Below the pieces are notes generated by a model. It searched no databases, was not told the origin of the DNA, and was given only the letters and a program-made list of their open reading frames with translations. A stretch of 64,000 nt of DNA, taken from CAZTHM01 sp041946825 (GTDB taxonomy: Bacteria; Acidobacteriota; Terriglobia; UBA7540). Within the stretch, counting starts at the first letter, position 1, and each line of letters starts with the position of its first letter. Where the stretch lies: NCBI GenBank assembly GCA_041946825.1, contig JBHGBD010000002.1, positions 282,740 to 346,739 of the forward strand. The letters are read 5' to 3'. Positions 9,340 through 18,289 of the stretch are shown piece after piece. A program made the position numbers and the translations under genes.

Positions 9340-11049
9340 TCACAAGCTTCGAAACTGTTTGTAAAGAGCTGCCAGCTGATCGGGGCGAACCGCGACATAT
9401 CCCGGCCCGAGCGACTTAACGATATTCTCCGCCATTTCCATGTGGGTTAGCCAGTTGGCCAGGAAAACGAAGAGGAACGCCGGCCGCTCGGGCGGCGTCC
9501 AGGTCGTAATCTCGTTGAGCGTGAACTTCTCAGCCTCGCGGCGCGACGAAGGCGTGAAAGTCAGGACGTAGGGCGGCCGATTGATAGCCCGGAAAACCGG
9601 CACGCCGCCAACCTCCGTCGCCAAATTGGCGAATGTCGTCTCATCGGTGCGGCCGTAGTTCGAGAAGACTCCTCTGATCCCGGACATCGCCGCGATACTG
9701 GCGAGCCGTTCAGGGCGCATTTCCTGATAAGTGGAGATCACCGACGCGTCGATGCGCGCGCGGTAGATCGCCGAGAGGCGAAGATAATCGCGCCATATCG
9801 CCTCGCGCTGCTCAGGGGGATAGCCTTCAGCGTAACTCGCCTCGTGGATGTATCCGGCGCCGGTCAGGGCGTTCACAAAACAATCACCAGGGCGTGCATG
9901 CTTATAGTAGTAATCCAGAATGTCGGGCTGCCCGTCGAAAGCCGTCGAACCGAGCTGCCAGCCGATGGGCACGCTGCCGTGTTTCGGGTCATCAAAGAGT
10001 TTTCGATAGTAATGCCGCTGGAAATTCCACCCGTCCCCGTCTGACCGGATGAAGGTGAAGTACACTTTGTCGCGCTGCAGGGTGAAGGGCGGAATCGTCT
10101 GCTTCAGCGTGGCCGTCGTTCCGGAATGGACGGAGAGGTTGCCGACCGTCGGCGAGTAGGCGTCGAAGGCGGTGCAAGGCGTAAACTTGGCGCACTCGCT
10201 CGAAAGCCGCACGCCGAGGGTCTCGCCGATCCCCGCTTCCTTGTCCCCGCTGTTGGGCCAGCCGAAGCACGGGATGTTGGGCGGCCACTGCATCATTATG
10301 TCGCGGGCAAATTCCATCTCTTCGTCGGACGAGGCTTTGGGATTTTTCGCGACATCATTGGGGGCGGCGATCCAGAGGATTGGAATCTTGAATTCCACCA
10401 GATAATCCCGCAGGGCGACTTCGCGCGGGGCGAGTATGGAAACGGCGCGTCGTGACAGGTGTTGGCCGAAACGCTCAAACGCCCAGCGATAGGCGTCGAC
10501 ATCTTTCTTCCATTCCAATTTCCGCAAGTCCAGTCCGCTGGCGGGTAACTCCGGGCTGCCATTCATCGCGAGCTTGAACAGCGGGGCGATGCTGGGGGTC
10601 GCGACTAAACCGTCGTGAACACCTGCCAGCATCGTGGCCACGTTGATGCTGGCGGGAACTTCGGGGTCGGTAAGAAACAGGCGCGAAACCTCCGGCAGGA
10701 AACGCTCGAAGACTTCGCCGATTTCGAGCCACTTGATGTCATCCACATCTCCGCGCTCGCGCAGCCAATCGAGCCAGAGTTCGTCGTAGCGGTCGTGGAT
10801 GAGGTAGAGACGTGGCTGCGAGCGGTTTACGATGCCCTGCAGGCAGGACAGCGTTAGCCGCATGTCCCAGGCAAAGGACGTGAGGTCCCCGGTGTGAAAG
10901 GCAAAGAGGTTCCGCGCCGGCGGGCGCGACTTGGGACAGATGTGGAAATCTTCTTCCGGTGCGGCATTCAACTCGCGCGGCAGCAGCAGACCGCCAAGGG
11001 CGGCCGCCGAGGTTCCTACGAATTCCCTGCGCGTAATGCGGAAAGGCAT
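9340..11049 (-). CDS. GxGYxYP-domain protein, putative secreted glycoside hydrolase
   Basis: A 569-residue protein with a twin-arginine signal (MPFRITRREFVGTSAAALGG). It shows the N-terminal GxGYxYP half (residues about 45-270; LTLSCLQGIVNRSQPRLYLI, a typical family motif) and the C-terminal half (residues 300-560) with FTFIRSDGDGWNFQ and the signature region ALTGAGYIHEASYAEGYPP. In the named motif G-x-G-Y is present but the following Y-P is displaced, as occurs in relatives. The family is found beside glycan-degradation genes and is thought to be hydrolytic, but no reaction is established that I know of. It is on the same strand as the lyase with a 122-base gap. Confidence 0.8.
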   Translation of the reverse strand: MPFRITRREFVGTSAAALGGLLLPRELNAAPEEDFHICPKSRPPARNLFAFHTGDLTSFAWDMRLTLSCLQGIVNRSQPRLYLIHDRYDELWLDWLRERGDVDDIKWLEIGEVFERFLPEVSRLFLTDPEVPASINVATMLAGVHDGLVATPSIAPLFKLAMNGSPELPASGLDLRKLEWKKDVDAYRWAFERFGQHLSRRAVSILAPREVALRDYLVEFKIPILWIAAPNDVAKNPKASSDEEMEFARDIMMQWPPNIPCFGWPNSGDKEAGIGETLGVRLSSECAKFTPCTAFDAYSPTVGNLSVHSGTTATLKQTIPPFTLQRDKVYFTFIRSDGDGWNFQRHYYRKLFDDPKHGSVPIGWQLGSTAFDGQPDILDYYYKHARPGDCFVNALTGAGYIHEASYAEGYPPEQREAIWRDYLRLSAIYRARIDASVISTYQEMRPERLASIAAMSGIRGVFSNYGRTDETTFANLATEVGGVPVFRAINRPPYVLTFTPSSRREAEKFTLNEITTWTPPERPAFLFVFLANWLTHMEMAENIVKSLGPGYVAVRPDQLAALYKQFRSL

Positions 11050-11139
11050 GTTGGTTCCTCGGTCCCGGCTCCGCTCATGGTCATACCCGCGAAACTTGCC
11101 CCCACGAAGGGTGGCAGCGGGAATCGAGTTAGACCGTGG

Positions 11140-11159
11140 ATCCCCGCAAACGCGGGGAT
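11140..11159. repeat. Short GC-rich hairpin of the REP-like type between genes
   Basis: ATCCCCGC, loop AAAC, GCGGGGAT: a perfect 8-bp stem within a longer stretch (about 11085-11165) with other CCCGCG and GCGGGAA fragments. This resembles dispersed palindromic repeats; on the minus strand it could also end transcription of an upstream gene, but there is no T tract. Confidence 0.45.
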
Positions 11160-11206
11160 GACCGGCAATTGCCTTGCTCGCGCACCAATGGGCTGGCGCG
11201 CGGCCT

Positions 11207-12358
11207 TTACTGCGCTGGGGGCTTCTCGCCGGGTTTGAGGAAAGTGATCTTCTTGCGCGACAGCCCAGCCATGAAGAATCTTCCCTCGCGGCCTACCACT
11301 TTATCCGTCTCGCCCTTTTTCGTGCCGATGACTTCGGGATACCAGCCGTTTTCAAGCTTGGTTCGCGAGAGCGGCGCACCCGCCTGGGTCGCCTGAATCT
11401 GGCGGCGGTCGAGGATTCTCTTCGGCTTGCTCCAGCCAGTGGGATCCCCGACATCGCGATTGAAGCTGACGTAAATCCCTTCCTGGTTCAGCCGGGTATC
11501 GATAGCGCGGTTCAGGAACATGACGTACGTGTTCAAGTACGTATTCCAATGGATGGCAGGTCCCCAAAACATTGTTCCATCGGCGCGGTGATAGTCGATC
11601 TCGGAAGGAAATACCGGCGTGACGTGGCCCCAAAGCGCGGGCTCATTCCATCCGCCTTTGTACCACTTCATGACTTTGCCGGAAGGATTCTTCCGATCGG
11701 CATAGCGCATGCGGGCCGCCCAGACGCCCTGCTCGTCCGGGCTCGAGTCGTAGCTGGTCCCGTAGAAGTAGAAGTATTCCTTTTTTTCATCCAGGTACAA
11801 AACGAAGTCGCCGGTTCCGCCCACGTCCCACGGGCTCGCCGAGTCACAGCGCACGGCGCAGGGGCGCGCCTCGATGATGAAACCCAGGTCTTCCCACGTC
11901 GCGCCGTTATCGCGCGAGCGGAGCCAGCCGATCTTGGGCATCGTGGGGAGATGATTGTTCGAAAAGCACACGGCGTCGAGTTCGTAGTGATAAGCGCCGT
12001 AGAGAACTCCGTCCGACTCGTCTTTCCACGTGGCCTCGATCCAGATGTAGAGCTTGTCGTTTAAATCGCCGAGCCTGGTTGGAACGCGGGTGTTGAGACT
12101 GAAAAGATCGGGGCCGGAATTCTGGTGGGGATGGCCATAGGAATTGAAGACGTAGAGCCTGTCGCCGTCCCAATGAGCGGGGCTGTTGGAGTCAACCCCG
12201 GTGATGAGGATCTCCGGCGCGTCAGTGAAGAATACGGAAGGAAGATCTTCCTCCTTCGACGGCATGACATTGCCGGGGGGGCGCTTCTCGGCAAACACGA
12301 TTGTCGCCGCAAGCGTCAACAGGAGAATGGCAGTCGTCGATTGGGCAAATCTTCTCAT
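11207..12358 (-). CDS. Exported beta-propeller protein with one Asp-box, paralogue 1
   Basis: About 383 residues from the ATG at 12358, which follows GGAAG and begins a clear signal peptide (MRRFAQSTTAILLLTLAATIVFA); the frame itself opens earlier at 12442. The body repeats aromatic beta strands (WDGDRLYVFNSYGHP, LYGAYHYELD, GTGDFVLYLDEKKEYFYFYG, WGPAIHWNTYLNTYVMFLNR) as in five-bladed propellers of the GH43/sialidase type. Residues around 145 contain SRDNGATW, a good Asp-box (SxDxGxTW). No catalytic set is evident, so the function is unknown. It is strongly similar over its whole length to the next gene upstream, so the two arose by tandem duplication. Confidence 0.75.
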   Translation of the reverse strand: MRRFAQSTTAILLLTLAATIVFAEKRPPGNVMPSKEEDLPSVFFTDAPEILITGVDSNSPAHWDGDRLYVFNSYGHPHQNSGPDLFSLNTRVPTRLGDLNDKLYIWIEATWKDESDGVLYGAYHYELDAVCFSNNHLPTMPKIGWLRSRDNGATWEDLGFIIEARPCAVRCDSASPWDVGGTGDFVLYLDEKKEYFYFYGTSYDSSPDEQGVWAARMRYADRKNPSGKVMKWYKGGWNEPALWGHVTPVFPSEIDYHRADGTMFWGPAIHWNTYLNTYVMFLNRAIDTRLNQEGIYVSFNRDVGDPTGWSKPKRILDRRQIQATQAGAPLSRTKLENGWYPEVIGTKKGETDKVVGREGRFFMAGLSRKKITFLKPGEKPPAQ

Positions 12359-12399
12359 GACTTCCGGCCTGAAGCGCCCTCGTATAAGCCGCGAGACGC

Positions 12400-12481
12400 C
12401 GTCAACCTGAGCCCGCCGCGGCGGGCGAAGGGCCTTTTTCATTTCGAAATGCGGAGATTCTTCGCTTCGCTCAGAATGACA
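12400..12481. repeat. Dispersed inverted-repeat element, copy 1
   Basis: Ends resemble each other as inverted repeats: GTCAACCTGAGC on the left and GCTCAGAATGACA on the right (12469-12481). The interior holds the perfect palindrome GCCCGCCGCGGCGGGC (12411-12426). A second member with better conserved ends is at 33116-33196. No coding capacity. Confidence 0.55.
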
Positions 12482-12517
12482 CTGAGTTCCGCCGGTGATA
12501 CAACGGCGTTATAGCGG

Positions 12518-13774
12518 TTACTCCTTCTCCCCCGGCTTCAAAAAAGTGATTTCCAGCTTCGACATTCCGGTCATAAAGAACCGGCAAGTGCGCCCGCACA
12601 GCTTGTCGGTTTCGCCTTTCTCGATGCCGATAACCTGCGGGTACCAACCGCTCGATAGCGTGTCCGCGATGACCGTCCCATCATTTGCGGGACGGAGTTC
12701 GCCGTAATAGACGCCGCGCGGGACGAGCAGCATATCGTCAACAACTTTCCCCACCGTGGTCGCCTTCAGAATTCCCTCGCGGTCGAGAATCATCTGCGGC
12801 TTGCTCCAGCCGCTCGGGTCGCCGAGATCGCGGTTGTAGCTGATATAAATGCCATCCTCGGTCAGCTTGGTATCGACGGCGTGGTTGAGCACCATCACAT
12901 ACATTTGCAGATACGTATTCCAATGGATCGCCGGGCCCCAGAACATCGCGCCGTTGGGCTTGTGGTAATCGCGGTCGGCAGGAAAGACCGGTGTCAGGTG
13001 ACCCCAGATGCCGGGCTCGCTCCACGCGCCGTTGTGCCACTTCATGACCTTGCCGGCGGGATTATCGCGGTCGGAATATTTCAGGCGCGCGACGAAGACT
13101 CCCTGCTCGGCGATGTCGGGATCGTAGCTGGTACCGTAGAAATAGAAATATTCCTTCTTCTCATCGAGCAGAAAGACGAAGTCGCCCGTCCCGCCCGAAT
13201 CCCACGGACTGGCGCTCTGACAGTTGATCCGGCATGGGTTGGCGGAGATGATGAACCCAAGATCTTCCCAGGTGGCGCCGTTGTTGTTGGAGCGAATCCA
13301 GCCGATGCGCGGCGCCGTCAGGATGTGCGAGTTGGAAAAGCAGATGGTGTCCGGCTCATAATGATAGGCGCCGTACAGCGTGCCGTCCTCGTCCTTCCAC
13401 GTCGCCTCAATCCAGAGGTTCATCTTGTTGTTCTGGTAGCCGAGATCAACGTAGATGCGCTTGCCGAGATGCTCGATGTCGGGCCCGGAAGTCCGCCAAG
13501 GATGCCCGTAGTTGTTGAAGAGGTAAAGCACGTCGCCGTCCCAGTGCAGGGGGTTGTTGGAATCGGCTTCGTGCAACAAACTGCGCTCCGGAACTTCCAC
13601 CCCCGGCATCTGGATGAGCGCCGCGGGACGAAGGACAACAGAGGGAAGGGTCCTCGATTCCGGAGCCGGCGCCACGGCGGGAGATTCAGCTGGCAGGCCG
13701 TTGATCGCCGCCGAGCAAATGAATGGCATTGTCGCAAAAAGGATGGCGCCAGAGAATTGGGTCAATCGCCGCAT
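12518..13774 (-). CDS. Exported beta-propeller protein, paralogue 2
   Basis: About 418 residues from the ATG at 13774, which opens a signal peptide (MRRLTQFSGAILFATMPFICSAA); the frame extends to 13852. It aligns block by block with the protein at 11207-12358: WDGDVLYLFNNYGHP, LWIEATWKDE, GTGDFVFLLDEKKEYFYFYG, WGPAIHWNTYLQMYVMVLNH, and the same EKGETDK and FFMTGMSKLEITFLKPGEK ending. The Asp-box position reads SNNNGATW here, with the aspartate replaced, so one copy has drifted. It has an insertion near residue 330-370 (VDDMLLVPRGVYYGELRPAN) missing from its partner. Glycan binding or hydrolysis outside the cytoplasm is an inference from location only. Confidence 0.75.
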   Translation of the reverse strand: MRRLTQFSGAILFATMPFICSAAINGLPAESPAVAPAPESRTLPSVVLRPAALIQMPGVEVPERSLLHEADSNNPLHWDGDVLYLFNNYGHPWRTSGPDIEHLGKRIYVDLGYQNNKMNLWIEATWKDEDGTLYGAYHYEPDTICFSNSHILTAPRIGWIRSNNNGATWEDLGFIISANPCRINCQSASPWDSGGTGDFVFLLDEKKEYFYFYGTSYDPDIAEQGVFVARLKYSDRDNPAGKVMKWHNGAWSEPGIWGHLTPVFPADRDYHKPNGAMFWGPAIHWNTYLQMYVMVLNHAVDTKLTEDGIYISYNRDLGDPSGWSKPQMILDREGILKATTVGKVVDDMLLVPRGVYYGELRPANDGTVIADTLSSGWYPQVIGIEKGETDKLCGRTCRFFMTGMSKLEITFLKPGEKE

Positions 13775-13826
13775 CGTCGCTCTGATGAAGTTTACGAAAA
13801 TGAGTGACAAGGCCGCTGCAGTTGCC

Positions 13827-13953
13827 CCCTCACCCACCCCGATGGACTGCATCGGGGTTCCCCCTCTCCCTGAAGGCGAGGGCCATTGATCCAGATACTC
13901 CGGCCCTCTCCCTTGCTGGGAGAGGGTGGTCGCCGTAGGCGACCGGGTGAGGG
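13827..13953. repeat. Composite palindromic intergenic repeat bounded by CCCTCACCC / GGGTGAGGG
   Basis: A 9-bp inverted repeat (13827-13835 and 13945-13953) encloses three further perfect stems: CCCCGATG/CATCGGGG (13837-13857), CCCTCTCCC/GGGAGAGGG (13904-13926) and GGTCGCC/GGCGACC (13928-13944). No gene. This build is typical of dispersed non-autonomous or REP-type elements. Confidence 0.6.
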
Positions 13954-14046
13954 AAAGTTCGTCACTCTATTCTACGGAATACTCAGCCGATCCGTGGCTA
14001 CGAACCGTCCAGCATATACGCTACGGATTTCCGCCTGTACAAAATT

Positions 14047-14072
14047 ACGGGCAGGCCGGAAAGCCTGCCCGT
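14047..14072 (-). terminator. Hairpin downstream of the TonB receptor gene
   Basis: A perfect 10-bp stem, ACGGGCAGGC/GCCTGCCCGT, with a 6-base loop, 45 bases past the stop at 14117 on the minus strand. It is followed on that strand by AATTTT, a modest T run, so a terminator role is plausible but not certain. Confidence 0.45.
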
Positions 14073-14116
14073 CTCTCTCAGCGGCCACTGTCGTTCATCA
14101 CCCGACGCTTACCCCA

Positions 14117-17100
14117 CTACCACACGAATCGCAAAGAGAACTGCATGCCGCGCGGATCGGTCTGCACGTTGGTAATCTGGCCAAAGGAGCATCCGAAAAC
14201 ACGGGCATAGTCAGTTTCACCGTTCGGTCCCGGCGGCAGGCACCAATGATTGTCGGGAACACCGAGGTTCTGGTGGTTGAAGGCGTTGAAAACATCCCAA
14301 CGGAAGTTGAAATACTTCGTTTCGCCAAGACGAAAGTCTTTGGCTAGTGACAAGTCAGCATTCCAGAAACCCGGCGTGCGCCCGGAGGGTGGCCGCAGCC
14401 CGCTATTGCCGAGCTCCCAGTAGGGGTCCACGGTGTTGTAGTCCACAGCGCTTCCATCTGCATAGACACCGTTCCAGAGGGCGGTTGACAGATCCTGACT
14501 ACATCCCCAAGGAGGGCAGAGAGCATTGGCGTTGTACCACCCCTGCTGGCGCTCCTGTAACGTCTTGCCGTCCCGGCCGGCCGACAGGTCTCCAATCAGA
14601 TCGGGCCGACAACTGAGGTACCCATAGGCGCCATCGCATGCCCGGACTGTGTCGAAGAACATGGGCACGCCCGACTGGAAATTCCAGTTTTGCGTCAGCT
14701 TCCATCCGCCGATAAACGCATTGGACCATCCACCCGCGTTGGCGAAATGGCGGCCCTTGCCGAAGGGGAGCTCCCAAGTCGCGGCGAAGTTAAAGATATG
14801 CGGGGTATCGTCGGGAGAGAGGGCGTCGTACCGGCGAAGATTGTTCAGATCCTCCGCGCGAGTGTGTCGAGATCCGTCAGCGACCCCGCCGCCAGCCGCT
14901 CCGGGAATCCACGAAATGCGTCCCACTCCGCGGTTGCTCTGGGTGACGGGACCGAAGGTGTTTCCGGCAAGCGCGCCCAAACCGGCACTGACGATGTTCT
15001 TGGAGAAAGTGTAGGCGGCTATGAAGTTCAAACCGCGGGAGTATCTCTTCTCAACCCGCACCTGCCCCGAATGGTACTTGTTAAATCCGTCCGGTGAGAG
15101 CAGAGCCTGAACCGACCACCACTGCGGATAGGGCGCCAGAGCATACCATCCGGAACACTGCACGAGGTTGGGGTCATACCAGCGCCCGCAATCGTAAATC
15201 CCATCCATGGATGGGTCGACGGTGTACGTGTAAAGGTCGATGTCGTATCGGACGCGCTGCATGTCCGCCTTCGACACTTCGTTGATGTTCCGGATTTCAT
15301 CGCCCAGGAGGTGGGAGCCGTGACTCCCCACATACCCGGCACTGACAATTATGTCGCCGGGGAGTTCGCGCTGGATGAACAGACTCCACTGTTGGATGTA
15401 GGGGTCGTGTTCCGATTTGATAAATCCGTACACGTTCGATTGAGTGCCGACGAACTGAAAGTCATTGGTTCGATTGGCAGTCAAATCCGGAAAATCCAGC
15501 GATGGCGCGCCCTGGCTCAGAGTCCAGGAGGGGGTCATGTAGAAGTAGTCTGTGACCGGGGTGCTGACGGGGACGTACGATCCCAGCGTGCTGAAGGCGC
15601 CGTTCCCTTGTCCGAACGCCGCCGACATGCTGTTGCTGTAAATCAGACCATAACCCCCGCGAATCACCGTCTTCGAGCTGCCCCCTGGCGACCAGGCGAA
15701 CCCGATCCTGGGGCCAACGCTATTCTTGTTCGCGGGGAAGACATTCCGGTCAGGATGGTTCGCCGAACCCATGTAGTAGATCCGCCCCGGGTAGTTCACT
15801 TCGGGATTCTTGGTTCCAAGGTCGAAATTGGCCAGCATGTCGTGCCGCTCACGAATCCAGCCGTATACGTCGTAACGCACCCCGATGCTGAGGGTCAGGC
15901 TCTTGTTGACCCTAAAATCGTCCTGGATATAGGCCGCGTAGTCATCGTTTGTCTGCCAGGGAGAGTATTGAACAGCGGAACTGCCCCCGCCCTGCCCCAC
16001 GACGCCCAGCAGGAACTCCGCCAAGCCGCTTCCTCCCGCCCAGGTGTCGGGGTTGTTACTGAGATAGCCGTCGAACCCGATTCGGTAGCCTGCCGGTGAA
16101 GATCCCCAAAGGTTGTTTCTTCGGAATGAAAAGCCGCCCTTCAACGTGTGGCGGCCCAAGATCTTGGTCAGGCTCTCACTCAGAGTATAGGCCTGCTGAC
16201 CAGTGCTGGAGTTTTGATAGGCGACCGGGCCGAATTGAAAATAGTCGTTGACGTTGAAGAAGGCGATGGTCGGCACCTCCTGGCCCGGGGAGAAAAGCCA
16301 GAAGTTCAAGTCCTTGACCCGATCCTGGACCTGGCTGTTTTGGGTCACTTCCTCCAAGTTGGGCCTGGCCACGAGATTCTGGCGCCCGAACGAAAAACGG
16401 AGTTCGTTGACGAGCGTCGGCGTGAATGTCGTGGTGAGGCCGAGGATCGCCAGTTGGTTTCGCGTATCGTAAGGGTTGGCTCCCGCGGCGCCGGTGCCTG
16501 TCTGAGCGCTGGGCCCATTCCACGGGTAGCGATAGTTCGTATAGTAGCTGGGATTGAACAGCCAGGACGCGAAGAGACGGTTCCTGTCACTAATATTGTG
16601 ATCCACTTTCACCGAAGCGTTGTGGGTCGTCATGCTGCTGCCCACGGCGCCCAGATAATTGTTGCAATAGATTCCGCAGGGCGAAAGGGGATCACTGAAA
16701 TTGGGATTGGGGATGGAATCCAGGTAGAACTTGGCCAGGGGGTCGATCCGGTCCGTAGGAACAACCGGGGTGATAAACGGGTCCCTGTCAAACCAGCCCT
16801 TGGCATCATTCCACACCGTCGTCGCCGGGTCATAGATGCAGTTGGTTATGCCATTGGCGGGATCGCAAGTGTCGGCGAATCTCGGGTCACCTCGGAAGTC
16901 ACCATTACGCTCGTTAGCCACTGGGACCGTTAAGATGCGGTTCTGCCGCTGGTGCAGAAACGAAACGTCTTCCGAAACGAAGAAAAATGTTCTGTTCCGG
17001 CCGTCATATACGCCGGGAATGTAAATCGGGCCGCCCAGCGTGCCGCTGAAATCGTTCCAGTTTGACCACGGTTGCAGGAAGGGTTCGCCGTTCGCGTCCC

Positions 17101-17959
17101 GCCGCGCAAAGGGGTTCGTGGAGCTGAAAACGGAGTTGCGGTTAAGAACCGAACCCGACCCGTGCAGCTCGTTGGTGCCGGATTTGAGCACCACGTTGAC
17201 CACCATGCCGCTGGTGCGGCCGTATTCCGCCGCGAGACTATTCTGCACAAGATTGAACTCCTGGACGGCGTCAGGCGAGGGATTGACCGTGGCGGCTTCC
17301 GCGCCGACCGTCGCGTTCAGCGCACCTTCCAGGAACCAGGCATTGGCGCCCGCTTGACCGCCGTTCGAGCTCACGCTCGAACCGACCAGGTGGAGCGGAT
17401 CAGGGAATCCCCCAAATTGACTGTTGGACCCAAAGACCGCGCCGGAAGGGCCGCTTGATTGAACGACGCCCGGGAAGAGTTGCACCAGCGTCTGGATGTC
17501 GCGTCCCTGAAGGGGAAGATTATCGAGATAACGACGACTCACCCCGGAACTGAAGTTCGAGGATGTTGTCTCCACCAGCTGCGCTTGCGCGCTCACCTCG
17601 ACACTCTGCGCCGTCGCCCCGACTTTCAGTTCTGCGTCGGTGGTGACAGTGGCGCCCGCCCCTACCGCGACGTCTTTGATGTCGAGCGGACTGAAGCCTT
17701 GAGCCTCGATGCGCACAGAGTACTTGCCCGGCACGAGCTCGGCCGCCAAATAGAACCCCGCCGAGTTCGTCACCAGGTCGATCGCCACCCCGGTGTCTGC
17801 GTTCCGCACGACAATCTTCGCGCCCGGCACTACCGCCCCTTGCGGGTCAGTGACCGTCCCGCGAATGGCCCCGCGGTCCAGCGAAGCCATCAGTTGACTG
17901 GTTACGAGTAGGGCAGCCGCAATAGCTGCCGAGACTGCAGGAAGGCGATTGCTACGCAT
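14117..17959 (-). CDS. Oar-like TonB-dependent outer-membrane receptor with carboxypeptidase-regulatory domain
   Basis: A 1280-residue protein. Residues 1-26 are a signal peptide, and residues 30-110 a carboxypeptidase-regulatory-like beta domain (GAIRGTVTDPQGAVVPGAKI, NSAGFYLAAELVPGKYSVRI). The plug follows (about 115-250: RRYLDNLPLQGRDIQTLVQL, VQEFNLVQNSLAAEYGRTSG), and then a 22-stranded-type barrel with aromatic-rich strands. The chain ends in LRFVW; a terminal aromatic residue is the usual outer-membrane insertion signal. This is the common acidobacterial TonB transporter type, with no SusD partner. Its place between pectin enzymes and a sugar-acid operon suggests uptake of oligosaccharides. 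A strong promoter with an overlapping palindrome lies upstream (18076-18119). Confidence 0.93.
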   Translation of the reverse strand: MRSNRLPAVSAAIAAALLVTSQLMASLDRGAIRGTVTDPQGAVVPGAKIVVRNADTGVAIDLVTNSAGFYLAAELVPGKYSVRIEAQGFSPLDIKDVAVGAGATVTTDAELKVGATAQSVEVSAQAQLVETTSSNFSSGVSRRYLDNLPLQGRDIQTLVQLFPGVVQSSGPSGAVFGSNSQFGGFPDPLHLVGSSVSSNGGQAGANAWFLEGALNATVGAEAATVNPSPDAVQEFNLVQNSLAAEYGRTSGMVVNVVLKSGTNELHGSGSVLNRNSVFSSTNPFARRDANGEPFLQPWSNWNDFSGTLGGPIYIPGVYDGRNRTFFFVSEDVSFLHQRQNRILTVPVANERNGDFRGDPRFADTCDPANGITNCIYDPATTVWNDAKGWFDRDPFITPVVPTDRIDPLAKFYLDSIPNPNFSDPLSPCGIYCNNYLGAVGSSMTTHNASVKVDHNISDRNRLFASWLFNPSYYTNYRYPWNGPSAQTGTGAAGANPYDTRNQLAILGLTTTFTPTLVNELRFSFGRQNLVARPNLEEVTQNSQVQDRVKDLNFWLFSPGQEVPTIAFFNVNDYFQFGPVAYQNSSTGQQAYTLSESLTKILGRHTLKGGFSFRRNNLWGSSPAGYRIGFDGYLSNNPDTWAGGSGLAEFLLGVVGQGGGSSAVQYSPWQTNDDYAAYIQDDFRVNKSLTLSIGVRYDVYGWIRERHDMLANFDLGTKNPEVNYPGRIYYMGSANHPDRNVFPANKNSVGPRIGFAWSPGGSSKTVIRGGYGLIYSNSMSAAFGQGNGAFSTLGSYVPVSTPVTDYFYMTPSWTLSQGAPSLDFPDLTANRTNDFQFVGTQSNVYGFIKSEHDPYIQQWSLFIQRELPGDIIVSAGYVGSHGSHLLGDEIRNINEVSKADMQRVRYDIDLYTYTVDPSMDGIYDCGRWYDPNLVQCSGWYALAPYPQWWSVQALLSPDGFNKYHSGQVRVEKRYSRGLNFIAAYTFSKNIVSAGLGALAGNTFGPVTQSNRGVGRISWIPGAAGGGVADGSRHTRAEDLNNLRRYDALSPDDTPHIFNFAATWELPFGKGRHFANAGGWSNAFIGGWKLTQNWNFQSGVPMFFDTVRACDGAYGYLSCRPDLIGDLSAGRDGKTLQERQQGWYNANALCPPWGCSQDLSTALWNGVYADGSAVDYNTVDPYWELGNSGLRPPSGRTPGFWNADLSLAKDFRLGETKYFNFRWDVFNAFNHQNLGVPDNHWCLPPGPNGETDYARVFGCSFGQITNVQTDPRGMQFSLRFVW

Positions 17960-18075
17960 GGATCGTGCTCCCCTTTCGTTCTGAATCCCACATCCGACGG
18001 TACGCGCTTAAATGAAGCTGGAAGTTGATCGCTGCTCACACCAGATTGCGTGCATGGTTAAGGTTCGTCGGACGG

Positions 18076-18104
18076 ACTATAGGCGTGACAATTCCGCCTG
18101 TCAA
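18076..18104 (-). promoter_or_regulatory. Predicted strong promoter of the TonB receptor gene
   Basis: On the minus strand, TTGACA (18104-18099) and TATAGT (18081-18076) are exactly 17 bases apart. The palindrome AGTGAAATATTTCACT abuts and overlaps the -35 by one base, a position suited to repression or activation. Confidence 0.7.
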
Positions 18105-18119
18105 GTGAAATATTTCACT
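18104..18119. promoter_or_regulatory. Operator candidate 1, perfect palindrome AGTGAAATATTTCACT
   Basis: A perfect 16-bp palindrome next to the TonB receptor -35. It has no central CG, unlike most LacI-family operators, so a LacI or a GntR-type binder are both possible. Confidence 0.6.
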
Positions 18120-18123
18120 AATA

Positions 18124-18139
18124 TGAGAAAGCTTTCACA
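18124..18139. promoter_or_regulatory. Operator candidate 2, TGAGAAAGCTTTCACA
   Basis: A near-palindrome with one mismatched pair, centred 20 bases from candidate 1, so the two sites lie on the same DNA face about two helical turns apart. Confidence 0.5.
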
Positions 18140-18269
18140 AAACAGTCCCCGCTCCTCGAGATCCGAGAGCTCATATACACCTCAACAAATTAGGACGAGC
18201 CACGACGATTAATTTACAGTGCCGGGAAAAGCCTGATGGCCTGTGAGGGGACGGATGACTTAATTACCG

Positions 18270-18285
18270 AGTGAATACTTTCAGC
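18270..18285. promoter_or_regulatory. Operator candidate 3, AGTGAATACTTTCAGC
   Basis: A degenerate version of the GTGAAA-N2-TTTCAC dyad, centred 20 bases from candidate 4. The pair spacing equals that of candidates 1 and 2. Confidence 0.4.
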
Positions 18286-18289
18286 ACGA

